Source: Robiginitomaculum sp.
Lineage (GTDB): Bacteria > Pseudomonadota > Alphaproteobacteria > Caulobacterales > Maricaulaceae
Length of the DNA: 64,000 nt
Direction of reading: 5' to 3'
Assembly (NCBI GenBank): GCA_021776515.1
Contig: JAJFFS010000019.1
Span: 28,836-92,835 of the forward strand
Positions 8,674 to 17,589 of the stretch are shown here, one piece after another. The position numbers and the translations under genes were made by a program. Below the pieces are notes generated by a model. That model was given only the letters and a program-made list of their open reading frames with translations. It had not been told where the DNA came from and ran no database searches. How positions within the stretch are numbered: the stretch's first letter is position 1; each line of letters begins with the position of its first letter.

Positions 8674-10197
8674 ATGACATTACGGCTTATCGGCAGCACG
8701 GCGCTGCTCCCCGCATTCTCCAGAATAACCCTCGCCATTGGTCTGGCTGGCGCACTTGCCCTGTCTGGCCCTGCACCGGCGGCGCTGGCGCAGAATAATA
8801 ACACCATCCCGTTTGCAGCGGCTCTGGCCCCCGGAGCGCCGGTTTCATTCGCCGACCTGATTGAGGAAATTAGCCCTGCCGTGGTCAGCATCAATGTTGA
8901 AACACGTGAAGAAACGCCCGATGTGGAATTACCAGAAGGTCTGGACCAGCTACCCGAACAATTTCGGGAGTTTTTCAGACGCCAGCAACCTGGTGGCCGC
9001 AATGGTCCGCCTCGGCCACGTGAAGGCCGCTCGCTTGGCTCCGGCTTTCTCATCTCCGGAGATGGCAATGTGGTCACCAACAACCATGTGGTAGAACATG
9101 CTTCCAAAATCACCGTGGTGATGCAGGATGGGCGCGAATTTGAAGCCGAACTGGTGGGCCGCGATGAGCAAACAGATCTAGCCGTTCTCAAAATTGAGGA
9201 TGACAAGGAGTTTCCTTTTGTCTCTTTTGCTGAAAATGTAAAATTGCGCGTTGGTGACTGGGTCGTTGCCGTGGGCAATCCCTTTGGTCTGGGCGGCACT
9301 GCCACAGCCGGGATTGTATCGGCAACCGGACGCGAAATTGGCTCCAGTACCTATAATGACTTTATTCAGGTCGATGCCTCGATTAACCGGGGAAACTCTG
9401 GTGGGCCAACATTTGACCTTTATGGCAATGTTGTTGGGGTCAATTCTCAAATTTTATCCCCGACGGGCGGCAATATTGGCATTGGCTTTGCTATTCCGGC
9501 CAGAGTGGCCGCCAAGGTCACCGCCGAGCTGATGGAAAACGGATCCATCACCCGGGGCTGGCTAGGCGTCAACATTCAAAGCATTGATCAAGACCTCGCC
9601 GATAGTGAGGGCCTGAAAAACCGTGAAGGTGCCCTGGTGGCGCGCGTGGTTGATGACAGCCCGGCACAAAAGGCGGGTTTTAAAACTGGTGATATTGTCC
9701 TTCGTCTTGATGGTAAAGACGTCGAAGATTCCCGCGATTTAACCCGCAAGGTAGGTGGGCTTTTTGTCGGACAAAAAGCCAAATTTCTAATCCTTCGTGA
9801 TGGCAAACGCAAAACCCTGACCGTCACCATCGGCAAACGCGAAGCTGATCTGGGGGCGACACCGGACACAACCCCGGAAGAGTCCAGCGTTGATGAATTT
9901 GGGCTGAAACTTGGCTCCCTTTCACCCGAGGACCGCGAACGACTTGATCTGGATGATGATCGCGGCGTACTGGTTGAGGGTGTAGATACGAACAGCACTG
10001 CTTTCAAAAAGGGCATTCGTGCCGGCAACGCTCTATTGGCTGCCGGGTCTATCGATCTCAACTCACCAGCGGATTTTGAACGTGCCGTGGCTGATGCCCG
10101 CAAGGCCGGGCGCAAAGCCATCCGCGTTCTGGTGCAGAGCCGTAACGGACAGTTGTTCACAGCCTTGCGTCTTGATGAAGACAAAAATGATGACTAA
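8674..10197 (+). CDS. DegP/HtrA-family periplasmic serine protease (Do family)
   Basis: A 507-aa exported protease/chaperone for misfolded envelope proteins. A signal peptide covers about residues 1-39 and ends APAALA before QNN. The trypsin-like domain has the catalytic His (TNNHVVEHA), Asp (EQTDLAVLKIE) and Ser (NRGNSGGPTFD). Two PDZ domains follow (about 300-390 and 415-495). ATG 8674 is preferred over the adjacent in-frame TTG at 8671 because AAGGA lies at a proper distance. A response regulator and a kinase follow closely, so the operon probably couples a sensor to protease dose. DegP versus DegQ cannot be separated. Confidence 0.93.
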   Translation: MTLRLIGSTALLPAFSRITLAIGLAGALALSGPAPAALAQNNNTIPFAAALAPGAPVSFADLIEEISPAVVSINVETREETPDVELPEGLDQLPEQFREFFRRQQPGGRNGPPRPREGRSLGSGFLISGDGNVVTNNHVVEHASKITVVMQDGREFEAELVGRDEQTDLAVLKIEDDKEFPFVSFAENVKLRVGDWVVAVGNPFGLGGTATAGIVSATGREIGSSTYNDFIQVDASINRGNSGGPTFDLYGNVVGVNSQILSPTGGNIGIGFAIPARVAAKVTAELMENGSITRGWLGVNIQSIDQDLADSEGLKNREGALVARVVDDSPAQKAGFKTGDIVLRLDGKDVEDSRDLTRKVGGLFVGQKAKFLILRDGKRKTLTVTIGKREADLGATPDTTPEESSVDEFGLKLGSLSPEDRERLDLDDDRGVLVEGVDTNSTAFKKGIRAGNALLAAGSIDLNSPADFERAVADARKAGRKAIRVLVQSRNGQLFTALRLDEDKNDD

Positions 10198-10214
10198 CAA
10201 AAAGAGATGACAAT

Positions 10215-10886
10215 ATGCGTATCCTCATAATTGAAGATGATCTGGAGGCGGCCCATTATCTGCGCAAGGGCCTGAGCGAGTCCGGTCATGTTGCCGATCA
10301 TGCTTCTGATGGTGAGATGGGGCTGGAAATGGCCCGCACCGCCGATTATGACGTTTTGATTGTGGACCGCATGTTGCCACGCCTAGATGGCCTGACCCTG
10401 GTGCAAACCTTGCGCGATGAAGGAGAAAAAACCCCGGTTCTTTTTCTTTCTGCGCTAGGTGAGGTGGATCACCGTATCGAAGGTCTGAAGGCCGGCGGAG
10501 ACGATTATCTGGCCAAACCTTATGCCTTCGCTGAACTTCTGGCGCGGGTTGAGGCACAGGCCCGTCGCCGCGATCCGGATGCCGTGCAAACTCACCTTAA
10601 AGTTGGCGATCTTGAGATGGACCTGCTGGCTCGCACGGTAAAGCGCGCTGAGCAGGCTATCCTCTTGCAACCAAGAGAGTTTCGCCTGTTGGAATTTTTG
10701 ATGAAACATGCCGGACAGGTTGTGACCCGTACCATGTTGCTAGAAAAGGTCTGGGACTATCATTTTGACCCCCAGACTAACGTCATAGACGTGCATATTT
10801 CACGTCTTCGCGGCAAAATTGATAAGGAATTTGACCACCCTCTATTGCACACCGTGCGGGGTGCCGGGTACCGCTTGCAGGGATGA
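10215..10886 (+). CDS. OmpR/PhoB-family response regulator
   Basis: A 223-aa transcription regulator with an N-terminal receiver (acidic pair in IIEDDLEAA, phospho-acceptor Asp in YDVLIVDRMLPRLDG, conserved Lys in LAKPYAFAEL) and a C-terminal winged helix ending VRGAGYRLQG. It starts 17 bases after the DegP-like gene and its stop overlaps the kinase start (ATGA). It is therefore the cognate partner of the kinase and probably controls the preceding protease gene and other envelope genes (inference). Confidence 0.93.
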   Translation: MRILIIEDDLEAAHYLRKGLSESGHVADHASDGEMGLEMARTADYDVLIVDRMLPRLDGLTLVQTLRDEGEKTPVLFLSALGEVDHRIEGLKAGGDDYLAKPYAFAELLARVEAQARRRDPDAVQTHLKVGDLEMDLLARTVKRAEQAILLQPREFRLLEFLMKHAGQVVTRTMLLEKVWDYHFDPQTNVIDVHISRLRGKIDKEFDHPLLHTVRGAGYRLQG

Positions 10887-12319
10887 ACAGGCTGCCGACT
10901 TTTTTGCGAACTACCACGTTTCGCTTTACCATGCTGGCTGCCTCTCTCTTTGCATTTTCTGCCTTTGTCTTGTTGGCCTTTGTTTATGAAACCACCGCCG
11001 GGGTGTTTTTACGCCAGACCGATGCCTTACTTGCCAGCCAGATAATCGAATTCAACAATGCCTTTAACAAGGGCGGTATAAATGCGGTCAACAAAATCGT
11101 TGTTGAACACAGCACCGGGCGCGACCCATACCTGTATGTTTTTACCAAACCGGGGGGGAAATTCGTTTCTGGTAATCTAAGTGCCCTCCCTCCTATCACA
11201 CTAAAACCCGGGGCAAACAGTCACTTCACCTACAAACTTTATAACCCCGAAAATGGTATGCAGGAAACGCATCGGGCACGCGGGCGTCTCATCCGCTTTC
11301 CTGGCGAATATATGCTATTGGTGGCGCGTGATACCGAAGAAGAAGCTGAGCTGGTAGATCGTATTTCTCGGGCCATCTGGATAGCCGCAGGGTTAGTTCT
11401 TGCCCTTGGCCTCATTTCCGGGGCCCTGATCAGTCGGCGCTTTGCCGCCAGGCTTGATGCGCTTAACGATGTGGCACGCGATGTTATTGCCGGCGATTTA
11501 AAACGACGGGCGCCACGCAACCACAGTGATGATGAACTTGATGAACTGGCAGGCAATTTGAACGCCATGCTGAACCGCATAGAACAACTTATGGCGGCCA
11601 CCCGCCATGCTGGTGATTCCATAGCCCATGACCTGCGCTCGCCTCTGACACGAATGCGTAACCGCCTGGAAGCGCAATTACGAGACGGGAAGGCACTGGA
11701 GCAAAAGAACGCTGAGGCCGTCCTGCACCGCACGATGGATGATGCCGACGAACTTTTGCAAACCTTCAATGCAGTGTTGCGCATTGCCCGTCTGGAAGCC
11801 GGTGAGCAACGTGAAACTTATGACCGCCTCGACCCGTCATCGCTATTGCACGATCTGGCAGAGTTATTTGAACCAGTGGCCGAAGACACCGGACTTGATT
11901 TTGAAATCGAAATTGAAGAAGGCCTGTTTATTCGCGCTGACCGTGGGTTATTGGCCCAGGCATTTTCAAATATTCTGGATAATGCCCTCAAATACACCCC
12001 CAAAGGCGGGGCGGTGGCCTTGCGCTTGCGAAAACAACGCGACGGGAAAGTCGCCATATCGGTCACAGATACCGGACCTGGCATCCCCGCTGATAAACGC
12101 GAAGCGGTATTTCGCCGCTTTGTCCGCCTGGAAGAAAGCCGCACGCAAACGGGAAGCGGCCTTGGCCTCGCGCTGGTTTCTGCCGTCGCCAAGGCACATG
12201 GGGCAGAATTGGTTATCGGCGATGGTGCGGGCAATAACAAGGATGCACCCGGGCTACACATTGCATTGATTTTCCCTTTGGCGCGCGCCCGGAAAAATAA
12301 ACCTTCACCTGAAAACTAA
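10883..12319 (+). CDS. Membrane sensor histidine kinase, partner of the upstream regulator
   Basis: A 478-aa kinase with two membrane helices (about residues 13-37 and 165-188) enclosing a periplasmic sensor of about 125 residues. A HAMP segment follows, then the dimerisation domain with phospho-His in GDSIAHDLRSPLTRMR, then the ATPase domain (N box NILDNALKYT, G boxes DTGPGIP and GSGLGLALV). The gene is translationally coupled to the regulator. The sensor domain shows no recognisable ligand fold by eye. Together with the DegP-like gene it looks like an envelope-stress circuit. Confidence 0.92.
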   Translation: MNRLPTFLRTTTFRFTMLAASLFAFSAFVLLAFVYETTAGVFLRQTDALLASQIIEFNNAFNKGGINAVNKIVVEHSTGRDPYLYVFTKPGGKFVSGNLSALPPITLKPGANSHFTYKLYNPENGMQETHRARGRLIRFPGEYMLLVARDTEEEAELVDRISRAIWIAAGLVLALGLISGALISRRFAARLDALNDVARDVIAGDLKRRAPRNHSDDELDELAGNLNAMLNRIEQLMAATRHAGDSIAHDLRSPLTRMRNRLEAQLRDGKALEQKNAEAVLHRTMDDADELLQTFNAVLRIARLEAGEQRETYDRLDPSSLLHDLAELFEPVAEDTGLDFEIEIEEGLFIRADRGLLAQAFSNILDNALKYTPKGGAVALRLRKQRDGKVAISVTDTGPGIPADKREAVFRRFVRLEESRTQTGSGLGLALVSAVAKAHGAELVIGDGAGNNKDAPGLHIALIFPLARARKNKPSPEN

Positions 12320-12363
12320 CAAGCCCCCTTCCCCTGCCCCGCCGGTTCGGGCAATCTTGCCAA

Positions 12364-15129
12364 GTGAGTCAACCAACCTTCAGTACCCGGCTATCAATGC
12401 CTTTTGCAGAGCTTTGCAGCTTTGCAGGAAAACACGCGCCCTATCTGCGCACGCTGATAGAACGACGCAAAAGTACACTTACGACAATTGAAAACACTGC
12501 ACCTGAGACACAGGCCAAACGTATCTGTCACGAGGTGAGTGAGGCCGCCAAAAACTACACTCAGGAAGACCTGGACCGGGCCTTACGCCTTGCCAAAGCT
12601 GATACACATCTCTTGTGCGCGCTGGCCGATATTGGTGGCATTTGGGAATTAGAGGATGTCACACAGCACTTAACTGCTTTTGCCGATACGGCCATGCAGG
12701 CGTCACTTTTGGGCGCTGCCCGCACACTCAAGGGGCAGGGATTAATTACAAAACTGAGCGAAAATGTAGAAACGGGGCCCTTGCCTGGCCTGTTTGTCGT
12801 TGCCATGGGCAAATACGGTGCTTGGGAACTGAACTATTCTTCTGACGTTGATTTTACCATTTTTTTTGATCCTACCCTCACTCAGAGCTGGCTGGATAAA
12901 GAACCATCGCGCATCACATCTCGGCTGGTACGGCGCTTGGTACACAGCATGGGGGCCGTGACCGAAGACGGGTATGTTTTTCGTACAGATATGCGCCTGC
13001 GCCCCGACCCCGGCTCGGCCAATCCAGTGGTGTCAATAAATGCTGCGCATACCTATTACGAAAGTGTTGGCCAGAACTGGGAGCGGGCGGCACTAATCAA
13101 GGCGCGTATCTGCGCGGGTGACAAAGCAGCAGGGCAGGCCTTTCTGGAAGAGCTGCAACCTTTTATCTGGCGCCGATCATTAGATTTTGCTGCCATCGAA
13201 GATATTCATGCAATGAAACGCCAAATCCATGTTTCCCTAAACCAGAGCGGGTTTGAGGTAGCAGGGCATGATGTAAAACTGGGACGTGGCGGCATCCGTG
13301 AGATAGAATTTTTTACCCAGACCCAACAGCTAATTTTAGGGGGACGCGATAAAAACCTGCGCAGTGCACAAACCTGCCCTGCGCTAAACGCACTGGCCAA
13401 TGCCGGGCATATCAGCACAAATACTGCCAAAAAACTTGCCCAGCATTATCGTATATTGCGTCGTGTTGAACACGGTGCCCAAATGATGGGCGATCAGCAA
13501 ACCCATATTTTACCGGAAAATTCACAAAAACGCAGCGCCATTGCTGCCCTTGCTGGTATGGGCAACCTTGCTGAATTTGATGAACAAATGGGGCGCATCT
13601 TACGGCAAGTTCACACGGATTATTCGGCGCTTTTCCCGCAAAGTGACCCCCTGGCTGCCCTTGGTGGCAGCCTGGTTTTTACCGGCGTTGAAGACGACCC
13701 GGCTACACTGGCCACCTTGCAGAAAAAAGGCTTTACCGAGGCGCATATTTTTCTCGAACGAATGCGCGCATGGCATTCGGGGCAGGTGCGCGCCACGCAA
13801 ACACCCCGTGCCAGGGCATTGCTGACCCGCCTTGGGCCTGAACTCGTTGAGGCATTGGCAAAAACCGGAGATGCCGACCATGCCTTTGCCGCTTTCACCC
13901 GGTTTTTTGAAAATTTGAACGCCGGGGTGCAACCCTTATCGCTTTTTTGCAATCGCCCGGCCCTGCTGGAATTACTGGTGTCTCTACTGAATACAGCCCC
14001 ACGACTGGCCACTGCATTTTCAACCCGCATCAGTGTTCTTGATGCCATGCTGGACCCGGGCTTTGCCACACCGCTTGGTGATGACCCGTATGCAGGGGCA
14101 AAACGGATGTTGGATTGTGCAAAAGAGCACACCGCATTTGAACCCCTACTTAACGCGACAAGGCGCACAGCGCTGGAAGAACGTCTGCGTATTGGTGTTC
14201 AAATACTGACTGGAAAGGCAAGTACCAATGAGGCAGCGCACAGTTATAGCGCGCTGGCAGATGCCGCCATCAACACCCTTGCCACAGCCTGCCAAACCCA
14301 AATGCGAGAGCGGTATGGCCCGATACCCGGTGATTGGGCAATTTTGGGGATGGGCTCCCTGGGCGCACGACAAATGAGCGAAGGCTCTGATCTGGACCTC
14401 TTTACACTGTACCGGCAAGGGCAGGTCGAGCAGGAAGAGGGGGCTGTTGAACCTGGACTGTATTACGCACGTTTTACCCAGCGCCTCATTGGTGCATTAA
14501 GCGCACAAACTCAGGAAGGGGCGCTCTATGCCATCGACATGAAACTGCGCCCTTCGGGCCGGGCCGGGCCTGTGGCTGTACACTGGCCAGCCTTTGTCGC
14601 CTATTACATGGAAAAAGCATGGTCCTGGGAAATTCTGGCACTTGGTCGCGCCAGAGTGGTCGCGGCCTCATCACAGAAATTTGCAAAACTCATCACCGGG
14701 CATATTGATGAGATACTGCACCAACCCCGTGATCGCAAAACTATGGCCAATGACATTGCCGATATGCGCCAACGTCTGCGCGATGAGTTCCCGAGCACCA
14801 CACTTTGGGATTTAAAACATACCCCCGGCGGACTTATAGAAACGGACCTTTTGTATCAATTTTTATGCCATGACGAGCAACTGTCTGTGCCCGGTGATGC
14901 GAAGGATAAGCGCATTCAGGTTTTACAAAAAGCCCATGCTTTGCAATCCAGCTTATTACAAATTCTACGCCTTTGTTTGTCTGCCGATACAATCAAGCCA
15001 CCTTTCCCTGAGCCTGTACAAACCCTGCTAGCCAAAAGAACCGGCGTGCAAAGCTTTGAAAATTTGGAAACTCTTTTGACCAACGCCCAGCACGATGTCA
15101 CCAACATTTCTGACCAAATTGTAATGTAA
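12364..15129 (+). CDS. glnE: Bifunctional glutamine synthetase adenylyltransferase/deadenylylase
   Basis: A 921-aa enzyme that adenylylates and deadenylylates glutamine synthetase in response to PII protein. Two nucleotidyltransferase domains are visible: the N-terminal one with MGKYGAWELNYSSDVDFTIF and the C-terminal one with LGMGSLGARQMSEGSDLDLF, each followed by the helical PII-uridylyl-like region (RLRPDPGSANPVVS and KLRPSGRAGPVAVHW). The start is a GTG at 12364, which gives nearly full family length; an ATG at 12397 is an alternative. It follows the sensor kinase by 44 bases, an order also seen in other alphaproteobacteria. Confidence 0.95.
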   Translation: MSQPTFSTRLSMPFAELCSFAGKHAPYLRTLIERRKSTLTTIENTAPETQAKRICHEVSEAAKNYTQEDLDRALRLAKADTHLLCALADIGGIWELEDVTQHLTAFADTAMQASLLGAARTLKGQGLITKLSENVETGPLPGLFVVAMGKYGAWELNYSSDVDFTIFFDPTLTQSWLDKEPSRITSRLVRRLVHSMGAVTEDGYVFRTDMRLRPDPGSANPVVSINAAHTYYESVGQNWERAALIKARICAGDKAAGQAFLEELQPFIWRRSLDFAAIEDIHAMKRQIHVSLNQSGFEVAGHDVKLGRGGIREIEFFTQTQQLILGGRDKNLRSAQTCPALNALANAGHISTNTAKKLAQHYRILRRVEHGAQMMGDQQTHILPENSQKRSAIAALAGMGNLAEFDEQMGRILRQVHTDYSALFPQSDPLAALGGSLVFTGVEDDPATLATLQKKGFTEAHIFLERMRAWHSGQVRATQTPRARALLTRLGPELVEALAKTGDADHAFAAFTRFFENLNAGVQPLSLFCNRPALLELLVSLLNTAPRLATAFSTRISVLDAMLDPGFATPLGDDPYAGAKRMLDCAKEHTAFEPLLNATRRTALEERLRIGVQILTGKASTNEAAHSYSALADAAINTLATACQTQMRERYGPIPGDWAILGMGSLGARQMSEGSDLDLFTLYRQGQVEQEEGAVEPGLYYARFTQRLIGALSAQTQEGALYAIDMKLRPSGRAGPVAVHWPAFVAYYMEKAWSWEILALGRARVVAASSQKFAKLITGHIDEILHQPRDRKTMANDIADMRQRLRDEFPSTTLWDLKHTPGGLIETDLLYQFLCHDEQLSVPGDAKDKRIQVLQKAHALQSSLLQILRLCLSADTIKPPFPEPVQTLLAKRTGVQSFENLETLLTNAQHDVTNISDQIVM

Positions 15130-15197
15130 GGATGCGACAGGTTTGCAGTGTTTGTGCGTTTGACTTCATAGTAAAGCATGAACGCAAGGAGACAAAA

Positions 15198-15896
15198 ATG
15201 AAACGCATTATTCTGGCATCACTGGTAACGGCTACACTGGGCGCTAATGCAGCCGTGGCAGAGCCTCACCGCTCCCATCACGCTCCACAGGGTATGCGCG
15301 GTGGGCCTGAGGCTATGTTTGAACGCTTTGACGCCAATGGTGATGGTGTAATTACTGGCGAGGAAGCCAAAACGCAACGTGCCCTGATGTTCGATAATCT
15401 GGACCGTAACGAAGATGGTTATCTGGACGGTCCGGAAAAACGTCTCGTGCGAAAAAAACAGCACGCCAGGCACAAGATACACCGTGCTGAACGCAGGGCA
15501 GACCGCCAACTGGCACTGGATACAAACAAGGATGGCAAAATCTCATTGGCAGAGTTTGAGGCCAAACCTTCGCCCCTGTTTACAAATTTGGACAAGAATA
15601 ACGACGGCGCTATCAGTGCCAATGAGCACCAAGCAGCCAAAGCCAAACACTTTGCCCGCCTGGATGTCGACAATGATGGCTTTATCACCTCTGATGACCA
15701 CAAAGCGAAACGCCAGAAACACAAAATTGGTAAGGGTAAGGGTAAGGGTAAGGGTGGCCGCATTTCCCGTGCAGAATTTATTGATGGTGAAACGCCAATG
15801 TTCACGCGTTTTGACGTGAATGGAGATGGCCAGGTTACCCGTGATGAAGTGCAAAGCGCACCGCGCCCAGGCAGGCATAAACAAGGCAGACCTTAG
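15198..15896 (+). CDS. Exported calcium-binding protein with six EF-hand loops
   Basis: A 232-aa protein with a signal peptide (MKRIILASLVTATLGANAAV, then AEP). Six canonical EF-hand loops are readable: DANGDGVITGEE, DRNEDGYLDGPE, DTNKDGKISLAE, DKNNDGAISANE, DVDNDGFITSDD and DVNGDGQVTRDE. Basic linkers separate them, including a Gly-Lys repeat encoded by four GGTAAG hexamers at 15729-15752. The start at 15198 has a ribosome site (AAGGAGACAAAA); the frame extends upstream into glnE but that part is not needed. An ECF sigma factor and membrane regulators follow, which suggests a calcium-linked or cation-linked envelope response. The exact role is unknown. Confidence 0.85.
   Translation: MKRIILASLVTATLGANAAVAEPHRSHHAPQGMRGGPEAMFERFDANGDGVITGEEAKTQRALMFDNLDRNEDGYLDGPEKRLVRKKQHARHKIHRAERRADRQLALDTNKDGKISLAEFEAKPSPLFTNLDKNNDGAISANEHQAAKAKHFARLDVDNDGFITSDDHKAKRQKHKIGKGKGKGKGGRISRAEFIDGETPMFTRFDVNGDGQVTRDEVQSAPRPGRHKQGRP
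15729..15755 (+). repeat. Hexanucleotide tandem repeat (GGTAAG)4 inside the EF-hand gene
   Basis: Four head-to-tail GGTAAG units plus GGT encode a Gly-Lys tract between the fifth and sixth EF-hands. Gain or loss of units would keep the frame and change linker length only. Confidence 0.85.
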
Positions 15897-15940
15897 AATC
15901 TGAACCCAACTTTATTGTCCAAACAAATCTTGTGCAGGAC

Positions 15941-16579
15941 ATGATAGCCAAGCCAGCCTATACTCAGGCCATGCAGAAAGAGCCTATGCGTGTAAATACT
16001 TTACGAAATCACCCTCGGGCCTCGCTAGACCCTGATACTGAACTGGTGAAACGCACGGGACAAGGCGATCATAGGGCAGCGGAGGAGCTTGTGCGGCGCC
16101 ATTTGCCCAAAATTGTAGCCATGGCACGTAATATGCTGGGTGATGCAGGCGAAGCGGAAGACGTCGCGCAAGAGGTATTCATGAAGGTATGGCAGAATGC
16201 CGCAAAATGGCAGCCCGGCAAGGCCAGGTTCGAGACGTGGATGCACCGGGTTGCGCTCAATTTATGTTATGATCGCCTGCGCCGTAAACGTGAAATTTAC
16301 ACTGACCAGCTTCCTGAAAGAGAAGATGAAAACATACCGGGAGCCGATCAGTCGATCATCGACACCCAATTACAGATGCAGGTGGAAAATGCCATGATGC
16401 ACCTGCCGCCCCGGCAGCGCGCGGCACTGACACTGTGTCATTTGCAGGAAATGAGCAATATTGATGCGGCGGGGACTATGGATATTAGCATTGAGGCACT
16501 GGAGTCACTTTTGGCACGCGGGCGGCGTGGATTACGTAAATTAATGAGCAGTGAAGCCCGTATATTATTGGAGACGTGA
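15941..16579 (+). CDS. ECF-type RNA polymerase sigma factor
   Basis: A protein of about 212 aa with sigma region 2 (LVRRHLPKIVAMARNML, then GEAEDVAQEVFMKVW and the -10-binding helix FETWMHRVALNLCYDRLRRK) and region 4 (LPPRQRAALTLCHLQEMSN, then ISIEALESLLARGRRGLRKL). The start is uncertain: GTG 15932 and ATGs at 15941, 15971 and 15986 are all in frame ahead of the conserved region. A small membrane protein with anti-sigma features starts 7 bases after the stop, which is the usual arrangement for ECF systems. Confidence 0.9.
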   Translation: MIAKPAYTQAMQKEPMRVNTLRNHPRASLDPDTELVKRTGQGDHRAAEELVRRHLPKIVAMARNMLGDAGEAEDVAQEVFMKVWQNAAKWQPGKARFETWMHRVALNLCYDRLRRKREIYTDQLPEREDENIPGADQSIIDTQLQMQVENAMMHLPPRQRAALTLCHLQEMSNIDAAGTMDISIEALESLLARGRRGLRKLMSSEARILLET

Positions 16580-16586
16580 GGGATAA

Positions 16587-17069
16587 ATGAGCACACGAAT
16601 GACAAAGGGCGAATTTACGCGACTGGCGCAAACTTACGGCAGTTCAATTAAATACTGGCCCCCCCATATCCGTAAGGCAGCCGATGAGTTCAAGCACTAC
16701 CAGCCTGATACCGCACAGCATATTCTGGATGCTGAACGCAGTATTGATGCTGCCCTTGCCCAGGCACCACAACAAACAAGCAATCCTGCACTTGAGGGCC
16801 GGGTTCTACATAATTTTAGAATAAACGCCACCACCCCTGCGCCCCATGCAAACTGGTTCTCGCTTTTCGCGCTTTGGGGTGTTTTCGGGCAACAAAAAAC
16901 AGCTATTCCCGTCTGGGGCATGGCGCTAACCCTCTTGCTGGTGTGCGGCTTCGTCGGTGGCTATACGGGATATTCCTACGCCCTTGGCAGAACCAGCTCG
17001 ACGGAAATTATCGCCAATGCCTTTGGGACTGAACAGACGATCTTCTTTGAGGAGGATGGAGCAACATGA
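16587..17069 (+). CDS. Probable membrane anti-sigma factor of the adjacent ECF sigma
   Basis: A 160-aa protein with a cytoplasmic N-terminal half of about 90 residues, one transmembrane segment (about residues 110-135, VWGMALTLLLVCGFVGGYTG) and a short periplasmic tail. The N-terminus (FTRLAQTYGSSIKYWPPHIR, then a helical Ala-rich stretch with LDAERSIDAALAQ) resembles the RYGGDxxRWP-type membrane proteins commonly encoded next to ECF sigma factors. Position and topology point to an anti-sigma role; this is inference. The stop overlaps the next gene (ATGA). Confidence 0.65.
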   Translation: MSTRMTKGEFTRLAQTYGSSIKYWPPHIRKAADEFKHYQPDTAQHILDAERSIDAALAQAPQQTSNPALEGRVLHNFRINATTPAPHANWFSLFALWGVFGQQKTAIPVWGMALTLLLVCGFVGGYTGYSYALGRTSSTEIIANAFGTEQTIFFEEDGAT

Positions 17070-17581
17070 ACCTATCAAAAAATGGTTTGGGTATTGCCCT
17101 TCTGGTATCGCTTGCGATCAATCTACTAATTGTGGGCGCTATTGGTGGCATGGCAATGGCAGGACTACGTCATGATGCACCACCTGTGCCGACTATGTCG
17201 CCCCCCCCTGCGACACGGTTTCAGTTTAACCCGCGAGCCTTTATTCGTGCCCTGCCTGTAGATGAACGTCGCAAGGCCATGCGTGTTATGCGTGGGGCCG
17301 CCGGAGAACACCGGCAACTATCACGCGCCATGCAGCAAACTCGTAGAGAACTAGGCCAACTGCTTATCGCAGAGAAACTGGACAAAGCTAAAATTGAGAG
17401 CCATTTTGACCGTTTGCTCAAGCTTGAAACTGAAATTCGAAAACTTGGCCAACCCATCATAATCAAAATTTTGGATGATCTTGATTTACAAACCCGAAGA
17501 CAGGTTATAAAGGCTGCCGGGCGCCGCCCTGCCTCACCCCGACAAAACAGACCCGGGAGAAGGCAAGCACCACGTAATTAG
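17066..17581 (+). CDS. Periplasmic heavy-metal-sensor / CpxP-like protein
   Basis: A 171-aa protein with an N-terminal hydrophobic anchor (residues about 8-32) and a helical, basic exported domain. The segment FIRALPVDERRKAMRVMRG and the following Arg/Gln/Leu-rich helices fit the Spy/CpxP-related metal-resistance (periplasmic heavy metal sensor) family. A strong ribosome site (GAGGAGG) precedes it, and it is coupled to the putative anti-sigma gene. It may be the envelope sensor of the ECF module. The ligand is not visible from sequence. Confidence 0.75.
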   Translation: MNLSKNGLGIALLVSLAINLLIVGAIGGMAMAGLRHDAPPVPTMSPPPATRFQFNPRAFIRALPVDERRKAMRVMRGAAGEHRQLSRAMQQTRRELGQLLIAEKLDKAKIESHFDRLLKLETEIRKLGQPIIIKILDDLDLQTRRQVIKAAGRRPASPRQNRPGRRQAPRN

Positions 17582-17589
17582 AGCAGGCG

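Noticed and set aside
8544..9305. 253-codon minus-strand frame over the DegP-like gene
   Set aside because: Antisense shadow: Ser/Arg-rich low-complexity translation opposite a strongly supported protease gene.
9588..10184. 198-codon minus-strand frame opposite the DegP-like gene
   Set aside because: Ser/Arg-rich antisense shadow of a real gene with intact PDZ domains on the plus strand.
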